A stretch of 64,000 bases of DNA, taken from Priapulus caudatus. Lineage: Eukaryota; Priapulida; Priapulimorpha; Priapulimorphida; Priapulidae. Positions 36,156 through 48,400 of this stretch are shown here, piece after piece; the stretch's first letter is position 1, and each line of letters begins with the position of its first letter. Below the pieces are notes generated by a model. It was not told the origin of the DNA. It saw nothing but the letters and a program-made list of their open reading frames with translations, and made no database searches. A program made the position numbers and the translations under genes. The DNA lies in the NCBI RefSeq assembly GCF_000485595.1, contig NW_014577162.1:174399-238398 (forward strand), given 5' to 3'.

Positions 36156-39100
36156 ATGCTTGGATCTGAGACGGTGCTTCGTGGCATCGTAATCTTAACT
36201 GCCGTGGCTAATTGGCACCTTGTTGGTGCCCAGTTCGAATTCGCAAAGGACCAGAGAACCGATAGGCATTTTCCACCGTTTATCTCCGAGCACCATACGT
36301 CTGGTAAAGCCACTAGAAACACGATTCCGTCTGGTCACCTGAGGCCGCTCGGTAAGTTACTCAAACTATGTCGGGGAGAAGTATACGTTAATTGTGATTA
36401 CGTTTGCGAGTACAGAGGAAAATTATAATATACAAACGTAAACGCGAATGTGCACGCACTCACACACGTACACACGAACCAAGGAACGCACCCGTGCATG
36501 CACGCACCGCACTCCATACACGCGCCCGCGCACGCACGCACTCGCACACAAATTCAATAAAACTAAAGCGGTTTCCCCAAATATAAAACTGTTACTCTTT
36601 ATTAACAGGAGTTATCAAACTTTTCAACCCGTAAATTTTCTGATCCTGGGCAATGTGTTTTACGATGCGCGAACCTGTGGTAGACATTGTATATATAAAA
36701 AATATTAGCGGCAAAGTGGACATATATAAATTTAGTTCGTTGTGTTCTCGTGCAGAGAAATAACAATTGACGAGAGAGAGAACGGAAATGTTTATATAGT
36801 CGTCTATGTAACACCGACGTTGTACACATTAAAGAATATTAGAACACATTAGATCATATCAGTTTAAGTAATGTATAAATTCCGTAAGCACGTTTACATG
36901 ATCGTGTCATAATGTTAACGAGATATAGGATCTGATTTACTATTGGCTAAAGGTGTAATATGTGTATAGGTGTATAAGGTCTATAAGTGCGATATGCATT
37001 GTCATCGAGTGTATTGCAAAACTAATAATCCTTCGAGCCGGATTTCAACCAGCGACCTAAGGATAACCGTTCATATTCCTCTACAGTCCTCCGCTCTACC
37101 AACTGAGCTAACGAAGGCTTCTTACTTTAATCTAAAATTATAACCATTTATCATAAATAAAGTCTATCATGCTTAACTATCTCTATTAGATTTCCACCTT
37201 GCGCGGTTGGCTATCAATTATGTCAATTTTTGTGGCTGTTTTGTGAAAAGAAAATGAAAGTGTGCTTAAATGCCTGTTAATTAACATTCTGCAATAGACA
37301 CCATTTAAATTGAACTATTTATACAATGACATAAATAATTTAAAAAACTCAATCCTTCGAGCCGGATTTGAACCAGCGACCTAAGGATAACTGCTATGAC
37401 TCCACTACAGTCCTCCGCGCTACCAACTGAGCTATCGAAGGATTCTTACTGCATACCCACATTATAACCATTTATAACCATTATAAAACATTATTTATAA
37501 CCATAAAGTGTATCATGATTAACTATATTAGATTTCCACTTTGCGCGGTTGGCTGTCAGTTATGCCAATATTTGTGGCTGATTTGTGAAAAGAGAATGAA
37601 TGTGTGTTTAAATGCCTGTTTAATAATATTTCACAACATACATAATTTAAATCTAAACTATATTTATTTACTGACGTAAATCAGTTTAAAATCGGCAATC
37701 CTTCGAGCCGGATTTGAAACAGCGACCTAAGGATAACTGCTATCACTCCACTATACAGTCCTCCGCTCTACCAACTGAGCTATCGAAGGAGCTTGCGGAG
37801 TTCTTTCAGTTACAACTATCAATGCGGAATCAAAAAAGCCTGTCGTAGTTATTAATACTCAAGTTTGTCCCATCAACTACGTTGAACCATTAGCTAACAA
37901 CTTAATTGTTTAATAAAGATGGCAGTGTATTCATAGATAATCGCTGTATAGAATTAATTGTCTCAAAATGTGTGTCATCCTTTAACACATAACGTGTTGT
38001 TATCGCATAACAAACCTAACGTATAAAATTGCCAACAAGGTAAACTGAGTCGGGGCCTATTGTTAAACGTCTACATACCGCATTTATTAATTGAATGAAA
38101 TGTTAAAATTAATCCTTCGAGCCGGATTTGAACCAGCGACCTAAGGATAACTGCTCTGTTTCCACTACAGTCCTCCGCTCTACCAACTGAGCTATCGAAG
38201 GGTGCATGGTGTGAACTGCGACAAGCTAGTTGACTTTTCAGACAAAGAAACATGGCAAGATACAGAGATAGATAAAGTCTTAAAGAGGGAGGTGGCTGGA
38301 ATAAAGATAGAGCAAGAGATAAATAAATAAATAAATAGTGAAGGCATGACCGAGAGAATGAAACGCGCGCATAACATTAACATGAATGGGGACAATTACA
38401 GAAGCCACACGCGCGCATATAAATGCACGAACGTGCACACTTAAGCAAATCGGAAGAAATAGGGCAGTGGTAAACTGAAATGCAAATAATTATACAAAGA
38501 CGAAGCATGCTCATTCATAGCGTAGTTCGATCGTTTATGTTCTCGTGCAGATAAATAACAATTGATGAGAGCGAAATACGGAGCCGTTCATGTAATCGTC
38601 TATAATCGTAACGCGTAACGCCGACGTTGTGCATATTAAAGAAATTCAGTTTAAGTAACGTATATATTTTATCATCATCACAATGTTAACGAGATAGGAT
38701 CTTATTTCATATGACTGAAGATGTAAATGCGCTACGTTGTCATTGAGTGTATTGCAAAAGCTATATTCCTTCGAGCCGGATTTCAACTAGCGACCTAACG
38801 ATAACCGTTCATATTCTTCTACAGTCCTCAGCTCTACCAACTGAGCTATCAAAGGCTTCTTGCTTTATTCCCAAATTATAACCATTTATCATAAATACAG
38901 TTTATTTACTATATATATATTAGATTTCCATTTTGTGCGGTTGGCTATCAGTTATGCAAATGTTTATGGCTGGGGTGTGTAAAGAAATGTGTCCTTGTAT
39001 ATATACCTATATTAAAATATTTTACAATAGAAATAATTTAAATCGAAACTATTTATTTACTTTCATAAATAAGTTAAAAAAAATTGAAATCCTTCGGGCC

Positions 39101-41105
39101 GGATTTAATCCAGCGACCTAAGGATAACTGCTCTGGTTCCACTACAGTCCTCCGCTCTATACCACCTGAGCTATCGAAGGATTTATTGCCACAACTTTTG
39201 TTATATTATCTATATTTCGATCTGATGATGGTGAAGAAAGTCAGTAAGGGAGGTAGAGAGGGAGAGAGAGAAAGTAAGCGAGAATGAGAAGCGCATATAA
39301 TGCACTTACGTATGCACAGACACCAGCAAGCGCGGACACCCACGCGAAAGAAGAGCGAGAAAAAGAGGGGAGGATCAGAAGAAAGACGATGGAGAAAATG
39401 GGAGAGTAAGGGTAAAAGAATAGGTTATTACCACGTGTTATAGGAAAATAATAACATTATGTGTATGTTTTGCAGGTTATCAATCAAAAGCAAAAAGTCC
39501 AGCACGGGTCTATAAGTCATTTAACGTGACGGAATTCGCATCAAAGCACTTCAAGAAAACGCCTCAAACTCCCGCTGTTTATCGGAAGCTAATCAACGTT
39601 AGTGACGTTAACACAATTACTGACGATGTGATGAAAAAAAGGTGACAATATTATTTTGAAACGCGCCTGAATCTTTCTAACCGTACAAATTATGGCGGTG
39701 TTTTTATTCTTAATTAATAATTATGACTATTTTAGTAAAATAATTATGACTTATTTAGTACAAATAGTATGGTATGTTAAGTGCATCAAGGGTAGTTCCA
39801 TTGGTTTCTACACGTCATGATTACCTCTTGTGACGTATAATTCTCCGTTTGTTTACATACTTATAGGTTCGGCTCGATCCGAATCCCTGTTTATAATGTT
39901 CACGATTCGCCTCTGAGGTACAAGCCGATGCGAAAGAAGTTGAGCAAGCTTCTAGAAAAGTTCCACTACGAGGATTGGTTCATGGACGCTACGTGCCCAG
40001 ATCATATGCGCACCCTGTTTAAAGTATCGGCGCCATCTTTCTCCGCGTGTGTCGTCTAAAATATGAAGAGTTAATTAAGCACATCTTTATAAGTAGATAA
40101 TTACTTAGCTCCTGGACATCTAAGGGATCTCCAGGATTTCTAGCACAATACGGAGTAATGTGTAAAGATAGAAGCGAGACGGCACTGAGAATGTTATCTT
40201 GAGAAAAGCGAGAAAACAGAATCGCTTGATAATATTAAAGTGTCGAAATTCTGAAATACGTTTTGGTTAATGTATGATAAACGAACGATGCTTATCGATC
40301 ACTGATTTAACTTGCATCGACAGATTCCTGCATTTCTTACTTGCGCCAAGTCTACGATAAATTCGACAGCCGCGCCGCCGGTGATACAAGAGGTGCGACT
40401 ATGGCTGAGTAGTGGGGAGACGGCAGCACCTCTACAATATATTCCCGACCACCAGTTTCTCTGTCTGCTCAGTGGCAGATGGGACGTCATATTTATGGAG
40501 AACAGCCACAAAAGCAAAGTAGCGATGAAAGAACCTGTGAGTGTAACGTTTGCTCTCGTCGAAAAAACAGATATTTGTGTAATGTTTACTATCAATGATT
40601 AGGTTCAGTAGCGCATTATTTTATCTATTACATGAGCAGAACAATTATTATTGTTGTCATTACAGATAATGACGTTTACGTGAGAAAAAATTATTTTTTG
40701 AAAAATTATAGTAAAAATGTACCAAATTGACAGCTTAAGTGTGAGAATCCATGCCTGTTGATGACGCTGGGAAATACTTGTCATGCTACTGTGTGTCGAG
40801 AGAAATAAGAATGAAAAAGTATCATATGAGCAAAATGCAACACTATTCTTATCACTATATTGCAGCACTAGCTTGAAAAGTTATGTAACCGGATTTTTAT
40901 CAATTAGGTTTACACTGTGAAAAGAGGGTATACAGAAATGAACATAGATATGATCAACGTGTTCACCTACAAAGAAGTCAAGGATGTTCCGTGGACATGG
41001 ACGACCATGCGCCCAGGCGACTGCGCATTCATTCCTGCAGGTAGGACAACCACACATTTTCATGTGTTGAGTTGCACGCGCGCGCGCGCGTGTGTGTGTG
41101 TGTTT

Positions 41106-41169
<64 letters not shown>

Positions 41170-42891
41170 TGCTGCGTAGCGTGCCGTTGTGCGCGCGTGC
41201 GTTGCGTGTCTCCGTGTCGCGAACAGCGGTGCTGATAAGATCACCCATATCAAATGATAAATATATATGCAGCCATGTTAATTTTGTTTGCATGTACTTT
41301 TATTGACTTGTCCGTGTTAGAAGGGTGATCCGATTCTTAACAAAATACTAACAGCACACGCTTACTTTACTTAGGGCATCTTTACCATTTACGGGCATTT
41401 GGCGAGCAATGGGAGTCAACGCACTCCTTAATCCGGCTTCAAACTTTAGCAGGACTGCGAGCAAATTGTAACGCAACTACGTCACTCGAGAAGCTGCGAA
41501 CAGTATGGACATACACGGAAGAAAGAAGGTAACTCTATACTAGCATGCGTTTCGTTTACCTACTACTAAAACGCCCTGCTCCACAGAATTACCACGACAG
41601 TGCCCGATGAGAGACGACAGACGAAAGACAACCGACGACGGTTCTGAATGGTGGTGCGAGAAAAATCATTATCAATTCGTTTAATTAACAGGAATATGTG
41701 ATATAATTACCTTAGATATATAGAATCCTAGTAGAATTTTATCTGAGATGCTGTCTGAGCCGACTATAATTTAAGCATGCAGCACACTTCACCATTTTTG
41801 TTGCTCGTACAGACAATTTCATTTTTTGGCGCTTTTGACGCACAGCCACACGTGAGTGGGACGTGTGCTGTTGACAGGCAATTTTTGTTGCCAGAGTTGT
41901 AGCTTTAACCCATTCATAAACAGTTATAAATAAAAGAAATATATAAATTTTATCAATATTTCGTACTTAGCCTAGGGCCTATATTTGTATATTGTATTTT
42001 GTATGTTGTATATTTGTATATTTGTATATTGTATATTTGTAATATATAAATTTTATCAACATTTCTGTTACTTAGGCCTAAGGGCGCTCTATACTTTGTA
42101 TATTTGTATGTTTGTAATATTTTATATTGTATTGACCCATTTTGAAATCATGTGACGGCAGCGCTAATTTTGATTGTCTGCGAGTGATTTTGTTCCGATT
42201 GCCGTGGCGGCCACTTCCACAAGTTGTCACCACGAATCGTGATGAGAAACAACCGGTTTGATTCTCGGCAACTCGTGGTCACCACTAATTTCCGTGGTGA
42301 GTGGTCGTGCGGCCCCCGCACACTGGCCATTTTTGTAGCGACCACGAAAATTGCCTGTACAGCACGAAATGGCGTGAGTGTGCTGGCACTTAAAGCCAAC
42401 CAGCGCTATAATGGTTTTTATATGACACAGTATAGCCGCTGTTGTGTGCAGTTATCAAGCAGATGTCGTACATAGTTCCGCAGACCTGAATAAGCAAGAC
42501 ACCAAAACCTTAAAATACTTGGCAGTTTTGCACACGTAACATATACCTTATGCGTGTTAAAGGACCACAAAAGTGTATACTTCACACTAACCTTTGCAGC
42601 GACATGGGACGGCATTTGGCTTAAATTCGAGAATGTAACATTATATATATATAAAATTACTGGGGCTTTACCATGGCACCATCATTAGCAATGATACATA
42701 ATTTTTACACAAAGCCAATCCTGACTATTTATTCTTTCCTAGACACATCTATAAGACATCTATCTTAAATTACAATGAAGAATAATACACTCTAATGTAG
42801 GCGTATTGCCATAGAAATATATAAAAACACAACTAAGTCCAACTATATCTCTATAGTCTACATCTATATTTTATCTATTCTATAATATATG

Positions 42892-42930
<39 letters not shown>

Positions 42931-44078
42931 ATATACATAGTTAACTAATATAGTCTAACTAGTATATTATTTCATGTATTGCCACATAAAAGATGTTGGT
43001 ACCGACGTTTCATTACGTGAAACAGTGGGCGACGCTGGAACAATGCCAGAAAGCTACTGTTGCGTGCCACTCATGGCTATCATTATGGTAACGAAAATTA
43101 TACATATCCACACTGTACCCCTTTTTAGCACCCACCCTATGAGCTTTTCTCTGTCGTATCTATCCTCGAAGATAGTGTTTAATTCACATTCAATGCTCAA
43201 CGAAGAGCGACAGAAAGACAAAGCAAAATAATTCCTCGCGAAAAATCCGAAGAAATCTAAACGACTACGTGATTCCGATACGCTCCCTCTGTTACCATTT
43301 TATAAGCGAAAGACTAGAAATTTATAAAAAATATTTTAATAAAACTACAAAAACGATCTGAAACATACGTTATTTACAGATGGCCGGTTCTGGATGCCAG
43401 CGACATGGCAACACATTGCGCGCGACTGACCGCTCACCAGGTGGTGCTGGCGTGTTGAGGAGGCGAACTGCCCTCACGCTGTCACCAGTTCCAGACGACT
43501 ACGATCGCGCCTATGTCGGCGTAGCAGACGCCACTGATTCGGAAAACGCGTTCCAGTTCGCATATCGCCGGGCCTACAAAGGAGTCTGTCGCTTCGTGGT
43601 TAAGACATAATAACACACATGCGCTCACGAGCGAACGCACGCAGCACGCATACCCCTCGCACACGCACTCTCTCACTTTCTCTTTCTCTGCGTGTGCCTG
43701 CATGCGTGCCTGCGTGCCTGCGTGTGCGTGCATGCGTGTGCTGCATGCGTGCCTGCGTTGGCGTGCATGCGTGTGCCTGCATGCGTGCCTGCGTGTGCGT
43801 GCGGGCATGTGTACGTATGGGTATGCTTTCCCCCTCTCTCTTTCTCTCTCTTGCTCATTCCCCTCTGTCACTCTCTGTTGTTTTCTTTGGGTATCTCTAG
43901 CAGATAGATCTATAGATAAAATATCAGTCGGTGCACAAACACAGGCATCCTTCGATAGCTCAGTTGGTAGAGCGGAGGACTGTAGTGGTTTGGGAGCAGT
44001 TATCCTTAGGTCGCTGGTTCAAATCCGGCTCGAAGGATTAATTTTTGCATTTTAATCCATCGCATGCGCACACGCACA

Positions 44079-44126
<48 letters not shown>

Positions 44127-44998
44127 CACACGCACACACGCACACACGCACACACACACACCGCGCCTGCACGAGAGGAAGAGAGCGAAAGAGAGAAAGA
44201 GAGAAAGAGAGAGAGAGAGAGAGAAAAAAAGAGAAAGAGAGCGGGGAGAGAGAAACCAACAGACAGAAACACGCGCGCACACACACACTTACAACCCTCT
44301 TACACACACACTATCTCACTTTCTATTTCTCTGAGTGTGTGCTACATGCAGCACGCGTGTGCATGCGGGCGGGCGCGTGTGTCTCTGTCTGTTCGTTTCT
44401 CTCTCCCTTCTCTCTTTTTCTCTCTTTTGCTCACTCTCTCTCTCTATTTGTTTTTCTTTATCTCTAGCAGATAGATATATAGATAAAGCATTAAATTAGT
44501 CGGCGACCAGGCATAGGCATCCTTCGATAGCTCAGTTGGTAGGCGGAGGATATGTAGTGCTAAGACAGTTATCTTAGGTCGCTGGTCAAAATCCGCTGCG
44601 AAGAATCATTTTCGCGTTTTAATCCAGTCGCCATGCACGCACAACAGCACACGCACACACACGCACGCACGCACGCACCCCCCCCCACACACACACCACG
44701 CACCGCGCGTGCATAAACACGCAAATGCCCGCTTCAACCCACGCGCATTACTCACACGCGTTAACGCATATCCACGCATATACACGGATTCCTGTCAGAA
44801 GGGTCGCCCCAAAACATTGTGCTTCACCAAATGCACGCTGATAACAACAATTCTCTCGCATAGGTGCTGGATACCATCAGCAAGGGCTACATAGGCAAGG
44901 GGGAGGCAGAGACACTCAGCGAAGGTGCTCTCAAGTTTCTCGCTCTTCTGCTGCATGCTAGTCGTCCCAAGCGTACCCACAAACATGAGGAACTCTAA
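36156..44998 (+). CDS. ER-luminal JmjC (cupin-8) protein with EF-hand-like loop and HEEL tail, 9 exons
   Basis: Predicted exons: 36156-36351, 39476-39641, 39867-40023, 40324-40536, 40908-41040, 41375-41528, 42993-43087, 43380-43598, 44864-44998; about 489 aa. Exon 1 has a signal peptide (ILTAVANWHLVGA|QF). Exons 4-6 form a JmjC domain: EVRLWLSSGET, CLLSGRWDVIFME, MRPGDCAFIPAG and HLYHLRAFG (distal His). Where relatives have LHxD, this protein has PLQYIPDHQ, so the first His and the acidic iron ligand are absent. Exon 9 has a degenerate EF-hand loop (DTISKGYIGKGE: Gly at position 6, Ile at 8, Glu at 12) and ends KHEEL, a KDEL-type retrieval signal. Exon 6 lacks two bases relative to the frame demanded by its neighbours, and exon 8 has internal compensating indels. 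Both are explained by assembly errors, judged against the copy at 50.6-57.0 kb. The exon 3 donor (GTATCG) and exon 8 donor (GTTAAG) are weak. Function is unknown. Confidence 0.75.
37029..37117 (-). tRNA. tRNA-Tyr (GTA), intron-containing, slightly degenerate
   Basis: The reverse strand folds as tRNA-Tyr: acceptor CCTTCG/CGAAGG, D-arm GCTCAGTTGGTAGAGC, GTA anticodon in GGACTGTAG, then a ~16-nt intron before the 3' half. The T-loop reads GGTTGAAATCC where the sister genes have GGTTCAAATCC, so the B box is mutated and the gene may be weak or dead. Confidence 0.8.
37353..37441 (-). tRNA. tRNA-Tyr (GTA) with short intron
   Basis: Complete A box and B box (GGTTCAAATCC), CCTTCG/CGAAGG acceptor stem, GTA anticodon and ~16-nt intron after position 37. 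One D-arm base differs from its sisters (GCGCGG instead of GAGCGG). Confidence 0.88.
37699..37789 (-). tRNA. tRNA-Tyr (GTA) with short intron
   Basis: Same cloverleaf with an ~18-nt intron. The T-arm reads CTGTTTCAAATCC instead of CTGGTTCAAATCC, one mismatch in the T-stem. It lies 346 bp from the previous unit and shares that unit's flanking sequence. Confidence 0.83.
38113..38201 (-). tRNA. tRNA-Tyr (GTA) with short intron, canonical
   Basis: All arms canonical: CCTTCGATAGC..., D-loop CAGTTGGTA, GGACTGTAG anticodon arm, 16-nt intron, ATCCTTAGG, TGGTTCAAATCC and CGAAGGA. It is the best-formed member of the antisense cluster. Confidence 0.93.
38767..38855 (-). tRNA. tRNA-Tyr (GTA), degenerate copy
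   Basis: Same fold, but the acceptor 5' end reads CCTTTG, the anticodon-stem 3' half reads ATCGTTAGG and the T-loop is GTTGAAATCC. Several helices are weakened, so this is probably a pseudogene. Confidence 0.65.
39090..39180 (-). tRNA. tRNA-Tyr (GTA), slightly degenerate copy
   Basis: Acceptor and anticodon arms are intact with GTA and a short intron. The D-arm has an inserted base (GGTGGTATAGAGC) and the T-arm reads GGATTAAATCC, so activity is doubtful. Confidence 0.7.
41080..41170. repeat. (TG)n microsatellite at the start of JmjC intron 5
   Basis: Alternating CG then TG dinucleotides immediately after the exon 5 donor; interrupted version at 56600-56750 in the noisy copy. Confidence 0.95.
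42895..42930. repeat. (TA)n microsatellite in JmjC intron 6
   Basis: About 16 TA units just upstream of exon 7; shortened in the copy at 50120-50140. Confidence 0.95.
43949..44037 (+). tRNA. tRNA-Tyr (GTA) with short intron, plus strand
   Basis: Canonical cloverleaf on the plus strand: CCTTCGATAGCTCAGTTGG, GGACTGTAG, ~16-nt intron (TGGTTTGGGAGCAGTT), ATCCTTAGG, GGTTCAAATCC and CGAAGGA. It lies in intron 8 of the JmjC gene, in the same sense as that gene. Confidence 0.93.
44060..44270. repeat. (ACGC)n then (GA)n microsatellites in JmjC intron 8
   Basis: Follows the plus-strand tRNA-Tyr gene; the same CA/CG type of repeat follows the second tRNA copy at 44640-44710. Confidence 0.9.
44521..44605 (+). 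tRNA. tRNA-Tyr-like, degenerate or misread copy
   Basis: Starts with a canonical tRNA-Tyr 5' half but has missing or changed bases (GTAGGCGGAGGATATGTAG, GGTCAAAATCCGCTGCGAAG). These look like indels and could be sequencing error or decay. The flanks (CA/CG repeat after it, GATAGAT before it) match those of the gene at 43949. Confidence 0.6.
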
Positions 44999-45000
44999 AT

Positions 45001-45116
45001 AACAGACGAGAAACTCGGAACAACCGACTGTAGCTGCGACTCACCGTCGGCAGTAGTTCCCGCATAACTTCAGACGAGAGAAGCAGAGAGCAGGCAGCGA
45101 GAGGCGAGAGCGAGCG

Positions 45117-45159
<43 letters not shown>

Positions 45160-45372
45160 TAGAGAGAAAGCAGAAAGCAGAGGGGGGGGGGGAGTGCGAG
45201 GCAAAGAGAGGGAGTGTGAGAGAGAGAGAGAGAGCAGGGCGGAATGCGACAGAGAAGAGAAAAGAGGGGGGGGGCAGTGCGAGGCAAGAGAGGAGCTGCT
45301 GAGAGAGGAGAGAGATGAGAGAGAGAGCGAGGGGGGGGGGCCGAAATGCGAGAGAGATGAGAGAGAGAGAGA

Positions 45373-45409
<37 letters not shown>

Positions 45410-48400
45410 TGAGATCCCGGATGCAGTGCTTATAGTATAGCAAATTGTTCTAAATATGCGAAAAGCGCGGGTACGAGGGCAAGGTCTAATTTAAGACCAC
45501 CTTACCCGTAAGGATTGGATTAGGATTAGGTTAGAGTGAAGGGTCAGGGTTAGGGTTAGGGGTCAGGGTTAGGTGATGATGACGATGACAACGACGATGA
45601 TGATGCTTGTTGATGAACAAGAAGAAGAAGAACAGGAAGAAGAAGACGAAGAAGAATATAGAGAAGCACGGTGGGTCCTAAGGTAGACCCGAGCCCTTGT
45701 AGACTAGAAATACTAAAAACCATCTAGCTTAGAATAGACCGGTGTTGCCATCACAGATAAAAATGTCAAAAAAGACGGCTGCAACCGAAGCAAATAGAAT
45801 GTTTTCATCATACAGAACTATAAATAACAGTTGCTGTAGCAGACCCATGCTAACTTTGATAAACGTTGTGTAGTCTAACGGTAGAACACATTATATATTT
45901 ATAATTGCAGTTGTTGCAGTTGCACCAATTGTTGGGTTACTGAAGGTTAGTAATAACCGTAACTAATATTTATTACATAGCGCGCGTACGTATAAAATAA
46001 AAACCATCGTAAAAACAGTAATCATTTTCAGAGTAAAATTTATTTTACACAATCCTGTCGTACATTACTACAACACGACGGCTTACTAATACCAATCATA
46101 CACGCACACGCACGAACATATACACGAACGCACATGCGCTCACACACCACACACACGCACGCACGCGCTCGCACACACACACATACACACACGCACGCAC
46201 GCACGTACGCACACACTCACGTGTACGCACGATATTTCTGTACAAAATATACAATTGTGATGCGCCCTTCGCTACGCAGCTCTGCGTGGGTCATATTATA
46301 CTATTTAATAGTGTTCTGGAATTGACTTTATCGCACGCTTTTCACAGCATCCACAACGCAAACATCGAAATGGCTTCATATAAAAACACAACAATCATTG
46401 ATGAGTGCATTTCACATCACGTTAAACTAATTACACCCTGTAGCGCACGCAGCGCCACCGCACGGAGATATTTCTGTTCTCCAAAAGTATCGGCGGACGC
46501 ACTCAATTGACGTATTCTTTCACACTGGGGGCGAACTCATGAATATACTTATTTACACAAGTGGCCATGTTTGACGAATATATATGCTAGTGCGTATTCC
46601 AGCGGCAACGCGCCATTGCATAAAATATGATAGCCGGGAGGTGTCATGCGCTCATACAAAAACACTGCAAGTGACCACGCTCGAAACTTGAAAACAAGGT
46701 TTCGATACATCTCATAAGGAAAACCATTGAAGGAACAGAATTTGGCATTTACAAATGCTGCAGGTACATGCAAGTTCCAGCAGGCGACACCTGCAGACAC
46801 TAATGATTCGTGTTCGCAGTGCTGAATATAGAAACATGAGCTGCAAGCAGACCGTTTAAAAACGGCTAGTGTGAGGACTGTCAGCCACCGGCAGGCAGAA
46901 TTCTGTGCCAAACTCACAGAGTGCACGAGAGCACCTAAATGCCAGATCCTGTCCCTTTAACGCTCTCCTGCTGCCATCTACGGGAGTACATTACAACGGC
47001 ATTCGCGACGACTAGGAATCATATAATGCATCAAAGATTCGAACTTAATCACTCACACGCGCAAGTTTAAAATGCCAAAGTTATGTGTTGTGGACAAATG
47101 GACCCTGATGCTCCCTTTTGGATGTGCTGAATGCACGAATCTGACATCCCAATACATTCCTCAATCACTCAACCTCGACTCAACTCAAAAACGTAGAAAT
47201 GCACTCGTCTGAGAAAATCGGCGACGGTTTATCGAAGTTCTCACGCTAAGCTCCATCGATGAATGAGGAATGATCCATCGATGAATGTTATGCAGAACAG
47301 TAAGCTGCCGAGTCTGTCGATAGATGCAGGGCACAATGTAGAAGGCGTGAGCACTTGTTTACGAAGTGGGGCAAGTTTGCACAGCGTTAGAATATAGCCA
47401 TGAAAGCCAACGAGTGTTAGAGCGTGGCCGGAACAGTTCCCATCAGTTCATCACAGAGAACATGTTGAGACCTTCTTCTTTAATCACACTAATCGCTTGC
47501 GCTGAACTGTGGTAAGGCGAGAAAAAAAACAGACGTATTCAGAGATTCAGAGAGAATCAGAGTGAGAAAGAGGGAGAGAAAGCGCGAGAGAAAGAGAAAG
47601 AGGGAGAGAAAGCGCGAGAGAAAGAGAAAGAGAGGGGAAAGAGACGGGGATGGGAGTGAGAGAGAGGGAGAAAGAGAACGAGAAAGAGAGGGTGAGAGAC
47701 ACATTGTGGGGAGTGAGAGAGGGAGAGAGGGAGGGAGAGATGGAGGAAGAGAGAGAAACAGAGAGACAGGGGGAAGAGGGAGAGAGAGCAAGAGCGATAT
47801 AAAACATAAAAGTCCAATGTCGGAAAGTTTTCATAGCTACCAGAAATAATCGTATATCATAAAGCGGACGATCACGACACGACTGTCATACCCTCGCAAG
47901 TGGTTACTAGAGTTGACGAGTTTTCTTACAGCCGACCCGAGTCGCTCGCAGAGCTGTCCAAATTTTTTCAACGAAATCGACGATGCAGATGCAGGAACAT
48001 ACTAAGACTTTAGATAGCACGCTTCATTATGGCACCTAGGAGTGACACTGAATACGACTCAAACCGAAGAATGGCAATAGAAGCCCAATTCCTGAACTTC
48101 TGAAACATCTTATACTACCTGTGCCTTTGAAAATGATTAGCTTGTGTAAAACATTTTCATTCTCACGAACTTTGTAAAACTCTCACAAGGAATTTGAGCT
48201 GACAGAAGGGAAACATTCGTGATGTTGCTTAGTAATGGCTCCTTCGTTAACCAGCACCCTTGCACAGACATGCAAAAAAATATAAAAGCGAGACATTGTA
48301 GAAAGACAGAATAAACAGAATGACAGGAACTGTAGGAAATTGGTCGATTGTTAGCCTTCTATTAACGCACGCACGCACACGGAATGAATATCATGTTCGC

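Larger units (their letters stand above)
35330..43620. repeat. Large duplicated region, better copy
   Basis: 35330-42450 recurs at 50865-58020, and 42460-43620 recurs at 49690-50855. The second copy is therefore in permuted order. Holds JmjC exons 1-8 and the six antisense tRNA-Tyr genes. Confidence 0.92.

Noticed and set aside
39867-40060. JmjC gene ending at the TAA after FSACVV
   Set aside because: A donor at AAA|GTATCG and an in-phase exon with JmjC motifs downstream make read-through to the stop unlikely, though a short isoform cannot be excluded.
44006-44474. Long ORFs rich in Arg/Glu or Leu/Ser
   Set aside because: Products of ACGC, GA and CT microsatellites next to a tRNA gene.
36156-44998. 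Functional link of the JmjC protein to tRNA-Tyr modification, by analogy with TYW5
   Set aside because: TYW5 acts on tRNA-Phe in the cytosol or nucleus; this protein has a signal peptide, an ER tail and a missing iron site, so co-location with tRNA genes is probably coincidental.
45110-45443. 161-codon Ser/Leu-rich ORF on the minus strand
   Set aside because: Translation of a long GAGA tract.
47489-47849. Ser/Leu/Pro and Arg/Glu ORFs on both strands
   Set aside because: GA-rich low-complexity tract; no splice or domain support.
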